Source of the DNA: Caenorhabditis elegans
Lineage: Eukaryota > Nematoda > Chromadorea > Rhabditida > Rhabditidae
DNA length: 64,000 bases
Direction: 5' to 3'
Assembly: GCF_000002985.6 (NCBI RefSeq)
Contig: NC_003283.11
Coordinates: forward strand, 5,084,001 to 5,148,000
The notes below the pieces were generated by a model, which saw nothing but the letters and a program-made list of their open reading frames with translations, had not been told where the DNA came from and ran no database searches. Below are positions 21,805 to 33,700 of the stretch, piece after piece; within the stretch, counting starts at the first letter, position 1; every line of letters begins with the position of its first letter. The translations under genes and the position numbers were made by a program.

Positions 21805-23856
21805 TTAAGGTACAATCTTGTTTTTCTGGCCCATTGGTCCGACTTGTTGTTTTCTTTCGAATGCTCCATCAAAGAATTTATGCAGCTCCACAAAGTGATG
21901 TGTTTCGTAGTTGTTCACTTTGAATTCACTACGAGGTTTCCTGTCGACACGAGTTATCAGAGCAGCGAGAATGATATAATATAAGGGAAGGCAATGGATT
22001 ACTGCAAAATAAAAATGTTTCTAATTGTAAGTAAAAAAAACTGAGAATAATTTGACACACAATTTACGATTGGAACCTTGCTTTATGAAAAATTATAAAT
22101 TCTTCAAATGCTTTTTTGTTGCATTTTTTTTTTAACCCGAATGGCTGAACTATTTTTTGAACTCCCGCGCAAATGATTGTACCTTTTTTGGTATTTTCAA
22201 GTTTCCGGGGCTTACAGTTAATTTATTGATATCTCTACATTTTTACTTTCATCCGAATTTTGAAGTTTCAGTGGATTTGTTTCGAGTTAACAAAGTTTTC
22301 ATTACGGATAAATGTCTCACAATTGTCTCAAAAAAAAAAAAGATTTTCAAAAATTAAAAAAAAAAGCCACTGAAAAGTCAAAACTAGGGTATTTATTTTT
22401 GCAGGATTTTAGAAATGATTCAACAACTAAAAGTTATTTATAAAAATAGAAAAAAACATTTAAATTTTTTAAAAAATAATTTTTTAAAGACTTATTATTA
22501 AATATACATTGGCTATATTTTCAATGCGCTTCACTTTCTATCATTTAAAGCAAAATTCCAACCGAAAGTTCTCCAATGAGTTTATACGACCAACCTTCAG
22601 TAATTGCAAATAGATCTGGTAATAATACACTTTCTATGAAATACATCATATATGATCCTATAGCTTTGTATGCCACATACACCCAAGTAACCACACTCAT
22701 TATCCGAAACATTGTCGATGTTCGCAGATTCTCCGAGATTTGATATCGTTCAGTTAGTGTGCTGTGCTTGTGCAAAGAAGAAGCTCGAAGTTCCTGGAAG
22801 TTTTTATACGAATTAATTGCTGAATTCTAAAATACCTCGTTTTTCCGCAACAAATACAGTAGACCGGGTATTGTAGCGAGTTGTGTAAAAAATATAAAGA
22901 AAGTTGGTATGTTAACTGACAATCTGTTCGCCGAAGTTGATGTCTGGAATATTAGAGTCGTATTATATTCCGCACATTATTTCTATTACCCAACAGAAGA
23001 AAATCATAATGGCGCCTCCCGTAAAGTCGGTGTCAAAGTACAGAAACATGATAGCTATGGATATCTTAAATAGGTTTCTGTATAGTTTCACCAGTTGTCT
23101 AAAAACTTACATGAGTGATGAAAAATATGATTCCATAAAGTTTCCGCCGATTTTCATAGCTATCAGCTTTAAAAGTCGCTATGAACCTTTCAATTAATAA
23201 AATAAATGGGCTGATTTCAATTATATACTCTCCAAATCGATATATAAATCTAACATGACATCTTGCTCTAGAAGGAAGTATATCACAGCCGGAACTCCAA
23301 TTGTCAAAATAGTTCAGCAGGTCTTTTCCGTGTAAGACTATTCGTGCAAGGCAGTGAATTAAGACAAATGTATTGTTGGTGAACAGTACGATTTTGCTGT
23401 TAAAGTGAAGTTTAACGGAAAAGTAGATTCTCCAGAGTGAATAAATAGAAATAGGGATGCACATAATGCATAGAAGTACAGCGATGAGTAGAACTGCTCT
23501 GAAATTTGATGATTTATGGCATTGGTATATTTAACCTACGTGCCTGCCTACCGCCTATTCCCCAGTTTTAGATTTAGGCAATTCGTACATTTTAATCATA
23601 TCAGCAATATTTTAAGTACAAGACACGAAGGCAAGAATGCATTTTTGTCTCTATCCAGCTTTTTTTCGCTTTTTGTTCAATTCTTGCATTTCAAGAATTT
23701 CTACGTTATTCCCATACTAGAAAATTGTTTTTAGAAAGTACAGTATGAGATTTTTCAGATTTTTCCAAGTTAAAGGTTTTCAGAATTCCAACTGTACCTG
23801 AGAAACGATGATGTCGCGACTATTGCCATTTCTTGGCAGTCGGTTTCGTTCGGCAT
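21805..23856 (-). CDS. Serpentine chemoreceptor, class AB (Srab), tandem copy C
   Basis: The six exons are 23856-23798, 23498-23111, 23064-22990, 22943-22836, 22793-22595 and 22001-21805, giving 341 residues. The start MPNETDCQEMAIVATSS is almost that of copy A. It is the most diverged of the three: it keeps RIVLHGKDLLNYF, LLIERFIATFKA, STLTERYQISENLRT and VIHCLPLYYIIL. The exon 5 donor at 22594 (GAAG|GTTGG) is weak-looking, but copy A also uses GTTGG at this position. The last intron is about 590 bases long. Confidence 0.86.
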
Positions 23857-24194
23857 ACCAATGAAGAAAACGCGAAACTGAAGGTTTCACGAAGCGGAAT
23901 GTGAATATCTCATTAGCTAAATAGAAAGAACGTGAAAATTTAAAGAGAGGGGGTTTTTTGTGAAGATGACGACGATTTTTCTTTAATGAGTTTGCTAAAG
24001 GGATTGCTCATCACTGAAGCAGATGTTTTTTTTTTCGAATTAATTTTCGTGAAAATCAATAAAATATTAAAAATGATAACAGGGCAGTGAAAATAAACGG
24101 AAAAATTTAAAGAAAAATTGAACATTTTGGGGGAAAGCGTGTATTACCCAGCTATCGCCCTCGGTCGCCTGGAATATTTAAAAGAACATATTAT
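23857..24194. other. Short intergenic between UGT 3' end and Srab copy C
   Basis: AT-rich spacer with a GA-rich patch near 23940-23985. No gene or repeat recognised. Confidence 0.4.
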
Positions 24195-26766
24195 TTATTT
24201 TAAAACGAGATAAAGCATCATAATGGGAACTACAATTAGCAAATCTACATTGAGAACAGTAAAATAAGAGAGATCAAGTGATTTTGGATAAAAATGAGAC
24301 GGCATTTTCCCGCCATATTTGACTAGACGATTGAATTTAAAAGCTCCTTCGTCAAGCGTTGGAATAGGTTGATCCATGTAGTATGTAAGAAATTTGTTTG
24401 CATTTTGTTGATAATTCGGATGCTCTAAAACTTCTCTCATATGAGTATCAAGTTCGTCCACATTGATTTTGAATTTATTCATTATTCGTGCGAATCCTTT
24501 CTCTTTGATGAGCCAAGCATTCCGAGTCTGTTCACCGAACATTGGCACGAAAATTGTAGGAGTTGCTGAGCAAATTACTTCTTTCGTGCTAAAAATTATT
24601 TAATCGAGAAGTTTTCTTCACTCTACCTCTACAGGTATGCTAACCTTTTCAATCCTCCATGACTCAAAAATAAAACCGTCTTGTTATGATGTAAAATCTG
24701 ATTCTGTGGAACCCATGAAGATGTCTTCACGTGCTTCTTCAATCCAGGGGGTCTTTCGCCTTTCATACTCCAAATAATTCGATATTCCGAGAGTCTATTG
24801 ACTACAGTTGCAAACGCGTCATAATAGTTTTTTGGTGCTTTTCTCCAGTCAATAAACGTTCCAAAAGCTATTAGAATAGTTCCCTTCGACTTTGGATGCT
24901 CGATAAAAGTTTTGAATTCCAAATCGAGAGGTTTCGAAGACTCTTTACAGTATGCTCCGAATGAGAAGAACTGGAAATTATTTGTGTTATAGTTTATAGT
25001 GTAAATTAAATAATAGTACATCATTGGTTCGGGACGCTGGTGGAAATAGTGAATCCGGCATGTCAGTGAAAGTAAATGAACTTCTTCGATTATACTCGGC
25101 AAATGAGAAGTACGGGAATGGAATTATGCTCCTTAACGCCTATAAATCTGTTATTCATAACTTTTCCGGTTTTCCCAAAACCTACCCATTTTTGAGCAAA
25201 ATTGCCAACGTAGGCAGTAAAAATGAAGCTACCAAACCAATCATAGGCCGCCCAAACTCTATGATAATAATTGGAAACTGTATAGTTCAGCATTGAAAAT
25301 GGTAGATTACTTGGAACAAAAGTCGCATAATTTCTTTAAAAAATATTAAAGTAGTTGTGCAAACCCCAAAAAAGATACCTTGAGAATCCCTTGAATGATC
25401 CCTGAGCAGCTTCAAGATCGGTGGAATGCATCATAACATGTGGTTTCCCACTTATCTCAGCCATACCATATCCACAGATTGCGAACAGAGAATCTGAAAG
25501 GTAGATGTCCCAATCTTCGTATAGAATCTCGAAGAATCGTTCTCGACGGTGCTTCAGGATGTTGTTGCATGTTTGTGAGCCGAATCCGTAGGCGACTGCC
25601 TGGAAAATTATTGTTTTATTCCTTAAATGTTCAAGGTTAAAAAGGTTGATACCAGGGTTAGAACTGAAATCTCAAAAAAATCCTAGAAATTTACAAAGCT
25701 CCAATATTTCGAAATTCCAATTTTTTACCTCCACCAAGGAAAGAAAGTCAGTTACGCAATTACTTTCAAACTAGAAAATCAACATTTTTATTTGAAATTT
25801 TTTCAATACTTTGCCAGGCCCGTGGAAATGCTCCAGTCTCCTGATTTTCTTTGAAAAATTAATTTGATTTTCTGAAAGTAGAAATCTGAACATTTGCCAT
25901 TTAAAAAAATTTTAGAATTTTTTCAGAAACTTCCAAAAGTTTCCAAAATGTTGACCTACCCTTGAACAATTCTAACTCATACAAATTCTTATTTTTTTAA
26001 TCTTTACGGGCCCCGAAAACAGCGAAAAAAATCTACTGAAAATAATTCCAGAGCGAAATTTCAAATATCTGCAAAAAATATTTTTCTATGCCCGAAATTT
26101 TGAGATTTTCGGCGCCAAAAATACTGTAGTTGTGGTCTCGACACGAATAATTTGTGTTGAATGTAAAAAAGGTGTGCGTCTTTAAAGAGCACTGTAATTG
26201 CAAAATCTTGTTGATGCGGTATTTTCACCGACTTTTCATAGTTTTTTGAAAAAAACTTATTTTTCAAAAACAACCTGAATAAAACAATAAAAACATATGT
26301 ATAGTAAATCGCGATGAAAACTATGAAAAAACGATGCAAGTACTTTTTTAAAAGCGCATATCTTTTCGCAATAATCAAAATTTGGTCGTGGCGAGACCTA
26401 TATACTATAGTACCGTATTTTCAGTTTGGAATTGGAAATATAATTGATATATACCTGATGAATAAAACTGTAGTCCTCTTCGAATGCAATTTTATCGAAA
26501 TCAGGCGATTCGAATGGATTCTGAAATCCACTCATATCAATGAATCGTTCATCCATTCCAAAATCAATGTCCTGGCGAAAATGAGCAAATTCCAGTGCAG
26601 TCGTGTGATTATCCTTTTGCAGCCGATGCATGAATGTATTGATAGAAGTTGCATGAGATCTTCCCTGATCCATAACGGTGAGCAGGGCACGAGCAGCTTC
26701 AGCATGCTTCAGAAAAGTGGCGAAGAACGCTATGAATCTCATGTGAAAATCATGAGAAACATACAT
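24195..26766 (-). CDS. ugt-63: UDP-glucuronosyltransferase (UGT), probably ugt-63
   Basis: The six exons are 26766-26455, 25599-25379, 25333-25186, 25139-25020, 24970-24645 and 24588-24195, giving 506 residues, the usual UGT size. The enzyme class joins sugar from a UDP-sugar to small lipophilic substrates in the ER lumen. The UGT signature is visible: SSWVPQNQILHHNKTVLFLS, then HGGLKSTKEV after splicing, and FGEQTRNAWL. A C-terminal TM (about residues 482-504) has a very short tail. The true start may be the second Met (26742), because MRFIAFFATFLKHAEAARA makes a better signal peptide. A 46-base intron (25185-25140) restores the frame that otherwise ends near 25090. The gene number comes from recall of the locus and is less sure than the family. 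Confidence 0.85.
26115..26410. repeat. Palindromic repeat, GGTCTCGACACGA family (UGT intron 1)
   Basis: Terminal blocks TGGTCTCGACACGAA and TCGTGGCGAGACC are inverted, as are the inner blocks GGTGTGCGTCTTTAAAGAG and AAAAGCGCATATCTTTT. Related copies lie at 28205-28505 and, diverged, at 55755-55975. Confidence 0.7.
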
Positions 26767-26994
26767 TTTCGCAAAAAGATCATCATCGTGTTTTGTATTT
26801 ATACGGCAGGCATTATTATAGCTAGATGATTGATATGATGACTACACTACAAAATATATTTTTATCGTAGTTGCCTGCAAGCGTTCAAGTTGGTTTTTTG
26901 ATCTGTTTGATCTATGGATTCTGTATTGGTGATAGATGATGATTTTAATGATGATTGATTGTTTTTCAGACGAAGAGAAAAGAAAATCCCGGTG

Positions 26995-27496
26995 TATTAT
27001 GGGGACGCAGAAAAATGCGTTTTTTGAAATTGAGGTGCAGTAGCGCTCCAAGGGCGCATGAAAACTCTCACTTTTTATTATGGGAACACAAAGTTCTGAG
27101 ACTGCGTATTGCGCATCATATTTGACGCACAAAATATCTCGTAGCGAAAACTACAGTAATTTCTTTAAATGACTACTGTAGCGTTTGTGTCGATTTACGG
27201 GCTCGATTCGAAATTAAAGCGAAATATCGCTGACACTATTCGAAAATAAATTCATCTCTAAAATCGAGCTCGTAAATCGACACAAGCGTAGTCATTAAAA
27301 AATTACTGTAGTTTTCGCTACGAGATACTTAGCGCGTAAGATATATTGTGCAATACGCATTATTAGAATTTTGTGTTCCCGTAATAAAAAATTTAAATGT
27401 CTCGTTTGCCGCCATTTCCTAACGAGACCCAATGCTCGGTTGTCATTTGGCGTTAGAGCGCCTTTGCACCCTGATTCCCTCGGCGTCCCCATAATA
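26995..27496. repeat. Nested palindromes: GGGTCTCGTTAGG-type element interrupted by CGTAGCGAAAACTACAG-type element
   Basis: Outer ends TATTATGGGGACGC and GCGTCCCCATAATA are exact inverted repeats. Inside lie the inverted blocks GTAGCGCTCC and CCTAACGAGACCCAA that are typical of the elements at 33040, 40358 and 43698. At 27076-27390 a second palindrome sits within it, with ends TATGGGAACACAAAG and TTGTGTTCCCGTAATA. This gives a relative age: the inner element came later. Confidence 0.75.
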
Positions 27497-27588
27497 TTTG
27501 AATTTTCGAAATTTATTAAAATCAAAGAATTTATTTTTTAGAAAACTTAACAACAAGAAACAATCATAAAATTGGCGAACAACAAAAA

Positions 27589-29753
27589 TCACTCTGGAAC
27601 CGAGTCCCCGTGAGCTCTCGAATCCCGTACAATATACTTGCAAATCGATGCCATTTCCTCATAGATTTCCGAATCATTGGCTCCATATTCGAGACATTCA
27701 GTTGTGGTATTCACAAATTCAAGCCAGTCCTCAATGTCGAATGAGAGATCCAAGTGTTCCGTGATTTTTTCGATTGGTGGATGATGAGCGAGTACTGTTC
27801 CAGGGCGCATATGAGTATGTAGGAACTCCCAGCACTCTTCTTGTTCGGTTTTTGATAGGAAGAACGAGAAGACATTGTTCATCACGATGAATTGATTATC
27901 CTTGAAGACGTGGGCGAGGTGGCGGATATCGTCGCGCAGGATTTCAATGTTCTGGAAAAAATAATTGTAAGTTTAGAGGATTTGACAAATTTCCACTTTA
28001 AAATTTTCGAAAGCTTCTCAAAAAATATTTCGTAATTTCGTTAAATTTTGACCTGCTAGTTTGAAGGCACTCGCTGTTTTCCGCGCGGGTCTCGCCACGA
28101 TCACAGTCAAATTGGTCGCTGAAGGGGTCAAATTTTATAGATTTAAATAAAATCGATTTGTTAATTTTATGCTGTTAAATTTCACATTCTGAAGTGCACA
28201 GAGAAAGTGTGAAAAACACAATATCTGGTCTCGACACGAACATTTTTTTGTAAAATAAATAAGGTGTGCGCCTTTAAAGAGTAATGTAGTTTCTAAATCT
28301 TGTTTCTGCGGAGTTTTTATTGATTTTTCGAAGTTTTTCTTGCATTTTTATTGTTTTTTCTGAATTTAAAAAATACATAACTATATTTATATCGAAAAGT
28401 TGTGAAAAATCGATGAAAATTCAAAATTACAGTACTCATTAAAGGCGCACACCTTTTTGCAATTCACAAAAAATTGTCGTGTCGAGACCTGTTACCGTAT
28501 TGTTGGCAAAAATTTTACTTTTATTGCATAAAACTAAACCTTTAATCCGAATTGACGAATAGTCCGTAACGCGAGAGCAGCATAGTCCGAGTCCATTTCA
28601 ACGCCGATTGTGCTCACATTTCCGTTTCTAAAAAAAAAAATGGATGTTTCTTCAAATTTAAATATTACGGGATCACAATACAACATATTTGACGCGCAAA
28701 ATATCTCGTCGCGAAAACTACAGTAATTCTTTAAATGATTACTGTAGAGCTTGTGTCGATTTACGGGATCTCGATTTTCGAAATATTATCGACAACGATT
28801 TTTAATTTTCCTTGCAAAATTTTAATAAATAAATGAATAAATCATTTCGAAAACCAAGCCCGTAAATCGACACGAGCGCTACAGTACTCATTTAAAGAAT
28901 TACAGTAGTTTTCGCTTCGAGATATTTTGCGCGTCAAATACGTTGCTCAATACGCATTCTCAAAATTTTGTGTTCCTGTAATATCAATTATTTTCCACAA
29001 TGCTCACGTAAAAATCGATGCTCCATAAACAATAGCTCCTAATCTGCTCCCAATGTCCAGTACGTGTTGGCATGTTGGCGGCATAAGTAGATCAAAAAGG
29101 AATTTGACTTGAAGACGGCTCAAACTGTGACTAATGAAGTTTAGAGGTACAGTATCCCTCGAACTGCAAACCGGACAGTACGTACGGCTGAGCTCATCTC
29201 GTTCCACCAACTCTTCCACGTCATCATCTTCATAGAGAAATGAGTCGACTTCGCACTGGAAAAATAACTTTTATTGTTTGAAATTAAATGTTCAATCCGT
29301 GAATTTGTAAAAAAAGCAAAAAAATAGAGGCGGATCATAAATTTGCAACCCTGCGGCACGGTTTTTTCACTGCTTTTTTGTTGGTTTTTTGTTTCAATAA
29401 AGTTTATTTTTTCGAGAATTCACCGTATTCAGCTCAGTACAATCGCTATCAAATCCTTCAGTAGGCCATCTCAACTTGCTCGGAGCTTTCGACGGAACAT
29501 CGACAGCTTTATCTCTCAAATAGGCCGCTATTCTGTCAAGTTTCCGTGCTCCTCTGTCCATCATTTTCTTTTTTTGCTCATTTTCATAATTAAATGTAAT
29601 TTCGCTCGATGGTGTGCTCTCCACGTATTTGGCCAACCAATCCTTAACCTCAATAACTTGATCTATTTCGAGTTTCGAGAGAAGCTGACGAATTGATTCT
29701 TTGGCTTCTCTGGTTTCACGAGCTTTCGAGCCATCTGGCTCTTTTGAAGCCAT
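27589..29753 (-). CDS. Methyltransferase-like protein with a CxxC motif
   Basis: The four exons are 29753-29424, 29255-29008, 28627-28540 and 27951-27589, giving 342 residues. The N-terminal 110 residues are charged and probably helical. A CPVC motif at about 137-140 could be half a zinc site. Residues 175-184 read VLDIGSRLGA, like motif I of class I SAM-dependent methyltransferases. GVEMDSDYAALALRTI follows (acidic residue after strand 2), then IEILRDDIRH. The final part is acidic. Substrate and pathway are unknown to me. Introns 2 and 3 each hold a palindromic repeat. Confidence 0.78.
28205..28505. repeat. Palindromic repeat, GGTCTCGACACGA family (intron 3 of the methyltransferase-like gene)
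   Basis: Ends TGGTCTCGACACGAAC and TCGTGTCGAGACC are inverted. The inner GGTGTGCGCCTTTAAAGAG pairs with TTAAAGGCGCACACC. Arms are separated by an AT-rich centre. Confidence 0.8.
28663..28985. repeat. Palindromic repeat, CGTAGCGAAAACTACAG family (intron 2 of the methyltransferase-like gene)
   Basis: The arm with GACGCGCAAAATATCTCGTC, the block GCGAAAACTACAGTAATTC and CGATTTACGGG is inverted on the other side. Members elsewhere in the window are at 27076, 29794, 39055 and 40065. Confidence 0.85.
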
Positions 29754-30786
29754 TCTGAAAAAAAACGGAAATTTAAATTTTGAAAATTGTATTTATTACG
29801 GAAACACAGAATTCTGAGAATGCGTATTGCACAACGTATTTGACGCGCGAAATATCTCGTAGCGAAAACTACAGTAATTCTTTGGATGGGTTACTGTAGC
29901 GCTTGTATCGATTTACGGGCTAGATTAATAGTAAGCAAAATATGAGAAATCATTCGGAAAAGCAATGAAAAATTGAATTTCACCCTGGGAATTCATTCCG
30001 AAAAAAATCGAGATCCCGTAAATCGACACAAGCACTACAGTAGTCGTTTAAAGAATTACTGTAATTTTCGCTACGAGATATTTTGCGCGTCAAATAATAC
30101 GCATTCTGTGCAAATACGCATTCTCAGAAATTTGTGTTCTCATAATAAAAAAGTGATCTAAAGCTCGGAGCGAAGCGTTTTCAATTAGCGTTGAAGCGCG
30201 ATTGCAACTCGATTTCAAAAGAAACAATTTTTGAATTTTCTGATTTTTTCTTAATTTTGAAAAAAAAATTCGTAAGAGCCAAATTATTATTTTCTAAATT
30301 TTTTGTGATTTTTTTTCCATTCCTGCAAACTAAAAAATTTTAAAAAAGGGCTATTTTCTGGATATTTTTATTAATTTTTTTCTCATTTTTTCATTGTTTT
30401 TGTAATTTTGAACATTGTTTGTCAAAAAAAGTTTAAAAATAGATTTTTAGGCGAAATTTATGGTTTTTTTTAATCGTAAAAAACTATAAATTTGTTCTAA
30501 AAATCGATAATTAAACTTTTTTCAGGACAAAAGAAAAGAAAAAAAACAATGAAAATATCCGGAAAATGCCTATTTTTGGTCTGCAAAATTGGAAAAAATC
30601 GCTGAAATTTTAGGGAAATTCTTACATTTTTTAAACTATTTTTTGTCGTTTCGAGTAAAAAAACTATTAAAAAATAGAAAAAATAATAATTGTGATCGGA
30701 TAAGAGACACGAAAATAAAAATATTTTAGTTCAAGAATTTAGAAAAAAAATTTTATTTAGTAATTATGACAGAATATGTTAGATTA
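29754..30786. other. Intergenic between methyltransferase-like and zinc-finger genes
   Basis: The first 400 bases are a palindromic repeat (29794-30147), followed by a fragment of the element type with TTGAAGCGCGATTGCAACTCG (30170-30215). The rest to 30786 is an AT-rich low-complexity stretch with weak inverted similarity around 30430-30540. No gene seen. Confidence 0.6.
29794..30147. repeat. Palindromic repeat, CGTAGCGAAAACTACAG family (intergenic)
   Basis: Inverted arms run from TATTACGGAAACACAGAATT to AAATTTGTGTTCTCATAATA and contain the shared GCGCGAAATATCTCGTAGCG block on both sides. It lies directly upstream of the methyltransferase-like start codon and may overlap its promoter. Confidence 0.85.
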
Positions 30787-33700
30787 TTATTCTTCTCTTT
30801 CCAGAACCGGCGGATCACCAAATTTTTTCGGATTCTCACTAAAAAAGGTTTTCAGGCTTCCATCAGGGTTCCGCAACATTGAATATTCCATATCTGTGAG
30901 TAGAACATGCTGTTTCAGATTTCCGTGAAGTGTCACAATATTGTTCTTCTGTTTCTTCACATTTCTCGATACATTTATTCCATTATTCTTCTCCAAATAT
31001 TTGCCCATTCGATATTCTTGTCCACTTGAATCGTAGAATTTTGCCTCTTGGAATTTGAAATATGGGAGAAGTGAGGTGGCAGTGATTGTCAGTTGATTAC
31101 GATGAACGGGGGGCTCCCTTTGATGGACAGTTTGTTCGTGTTGATAGAGGAATCGAGACGATTTGAATGTTATTTCTGAAAAAATATAATAGTTCAAATT
31201 GCCGGTATTGAAATTTCCGGCATGTCGGCAATTTGCCAGAATTCAAAATTTCCGGCAAACCGGCAATTTGCCAGAATTCAAAATTTCCGGCAAATCGGCA
31301 ATTTGCCGAAATTGAAATTTCCGGCAAATCGGCAAATAGGGCAAATTGCCGGAATTAAAAATTTCGGCAAGTCGGCAAACTGCTGGAATTCAAAATTTCC
31401 GGCAAATCGGAAAATTGCCGGAACTCGAAATTTCCGGAATTGAACATTCCAGCAAATGGACAGATTGCCGGAATTCAAATTTCCGGCAAACCGGTAAAAT
31501 GGCGGAATTCAATTTTCCCGGCAAATCGGCAAATTGCCGGAATTCAAATTTTCCCGGCAAATCGCCAAATTGCCGGAATTCAAAATTTAAATTTCCGCAA
31601 AATAGGCAAATTGCCGGAATTCAAATTTTCCGGCAAATCGGCAAATTGCCGGGAATGATAATTTTCGGCAAGTCGGCAAACAGACAAATTGGCGAAATTA
31701 AATAATTTTTTTCCCAAAAATTTGCTTTTTTTTTGGTACTTTTTTAAAATAACTTTTAAACTATTTAAAAACTCACTACATAACCGACAACTATTCATTT
31801 TCGTGTCAATTTCAATACTATGAGCCGGAACGGGTCTATTAAGAACAATTTGTGATGATGCATAACCATGTGGTTTTCTTCTATCAATTTGATCGAGAAA
31901 TTCTTTTATGAATTTCAAATTTGCCGCTTTTTTATTCTCAAAGAGTTCGATCCAGGTGCTCTTCTCATTTTCCACAACCTTCATTAATTCCTCAGCGCTC
32001 ATTTTCTTCCGTTTTTTCTCATCAGGTACCTCGACTCGCATTGGTTTACATCCGCTTCTCAAATGTGCCAGCAGAATTCGATTTTCAGCGAATTTCATCC
32101 GACACAGCTTACACACGAATCCAGGACGGGCGGTTCCATGAAAAGCGTGGGTGTGTTGATCCAGGCGACCCAATGAGTGAAAATATCGATTACATTTCGG
32201 GCATTCTTCGGTACTTGAGACATTTTCAACATTCCAATCCTGTAGATCAAAGGAGAGCGCGGTGATTGGTGCGGTGAAATACGGTGAGGTCTGATATTGG
32301 AGAAAAATTAACGGTAAAAATTTTTCACACAACAGGGTAAATTATTTTGTCGCTTTTCAGAATTTTAGATAATTGTTCTTATTTTAAGTTTTTTTTTCGT
32401 ATTTTAAATGAAAATATTTTCTGATTGAAAATTAATGTTTTGAAGGACAATAATTATTTTTTCAATGCAAAAAAATGTAAAAGAACAAAGAACGAGAGTT
32501 TTGTCTATTTTCAGGTGCCATATAGTGATCAATCGATTATAATTGTATTTATAGACTTTTAACAGCCCTAAATTCAATTAAAACACCGAAAAAAAAAACA
32601 GTCAAAATTGCCGAAAATCAATTAATCAATTATTTGATTGCCCGAGAGGAGTACACGCGGAGAGTGCCCATTAACGCGCTAAATTCAAATTATTTAGACA
32701 GAGCGAGAGATATCTAGTAACTTTGAAGGCTCAAAACACATAAGTGAAATTTTTTTTGAAGATTTGTTTATACATTCGACTACACTATTACCGGTACAGA
32801 GAGTGTAGATAGTTAGAGAGTGACAGACATCCGGGACCCAATGAGGCGGGGCGCGCGGAAGAGACGATTTGTGTCGATTTACGAAATTTTCCTCGTTGTC
32901 ATCATTTCGTAAATCGAGACAAATCGTCTCTTCCGCGCGCCCCGCCCCATTGGGTCACGGATGTCTGTCACTCTCTAACCATCAACACTCTCTGTACCGG
33001 TAATACATTAAAAAACTAATACATATATTATTGAATTCGTGTTGCAATCGCGCTCCACGGCTACAAGGCCGCCTCTAAACGTTGGGTCTCGTTAGGTATT
33101 AGGCGGCAAAACCGTAAAGTACAACGTTTTTAGTTGTTTTGCCATTTTCGAGCATTCTTCGCTATGTTTTCGGTTTTTCAGGGCTATTTTAATGGTGAAA
33201 TGATGTTGAAAAGTGGATCTCACATGACTTCGAATTTTATATTGGCTACAGGCTCGACATGAAAATAATGAACAAAAACGGAAAAAATATCAAAAATAAT
33301 TCGAAACGTTTTTGAATTTACGATTTTGCCGCCAAATACCTAACGAGACCCAACGTTTGGAGGCGGAGTGTTTTCATTAGAGCGCTCTTGCACCATCTCA
33401 ATTTCCAAATTTTCTGCGTGTCTACCTCTTCGTCATCATCAATATCCCCAGAATCTTCTTTTTCAATATCTTCCCCATCTCTCTTGCTAGGCAATTCAAT
33501 TGGATTAATAACTTCCGCTCGTTTAACCAAATCCTCAACCATCACATTTAATTCTTGATTTTCAATATTCCCGCCGTCAGGAAAATGTGCTAATACTTCA
33601 GTACATTTATGTCGCCAATGATTGTAAAGTGATTTTTTATAGCGAAATCCGAATCCGCATAGATCGCAAACATAGGGAACTACGGAGTTTTGTGTGATCT

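Noticed and set aside
26314-26829. 171-codon plus-strand frame
   Set aside because: Antisense to UGT exon 1 and into a repeat.
31222-31705. Overlapping frames encoding repeated FRQIGKLPE-type peptides; at first glance a CRISPR-like array
   Set aside because: Units are degenerate, contiguous and without distinct spacers; the organism is a eukaryote. They are translations of a minisatellite. The same holds for 33945-34397 and 41928-42413.
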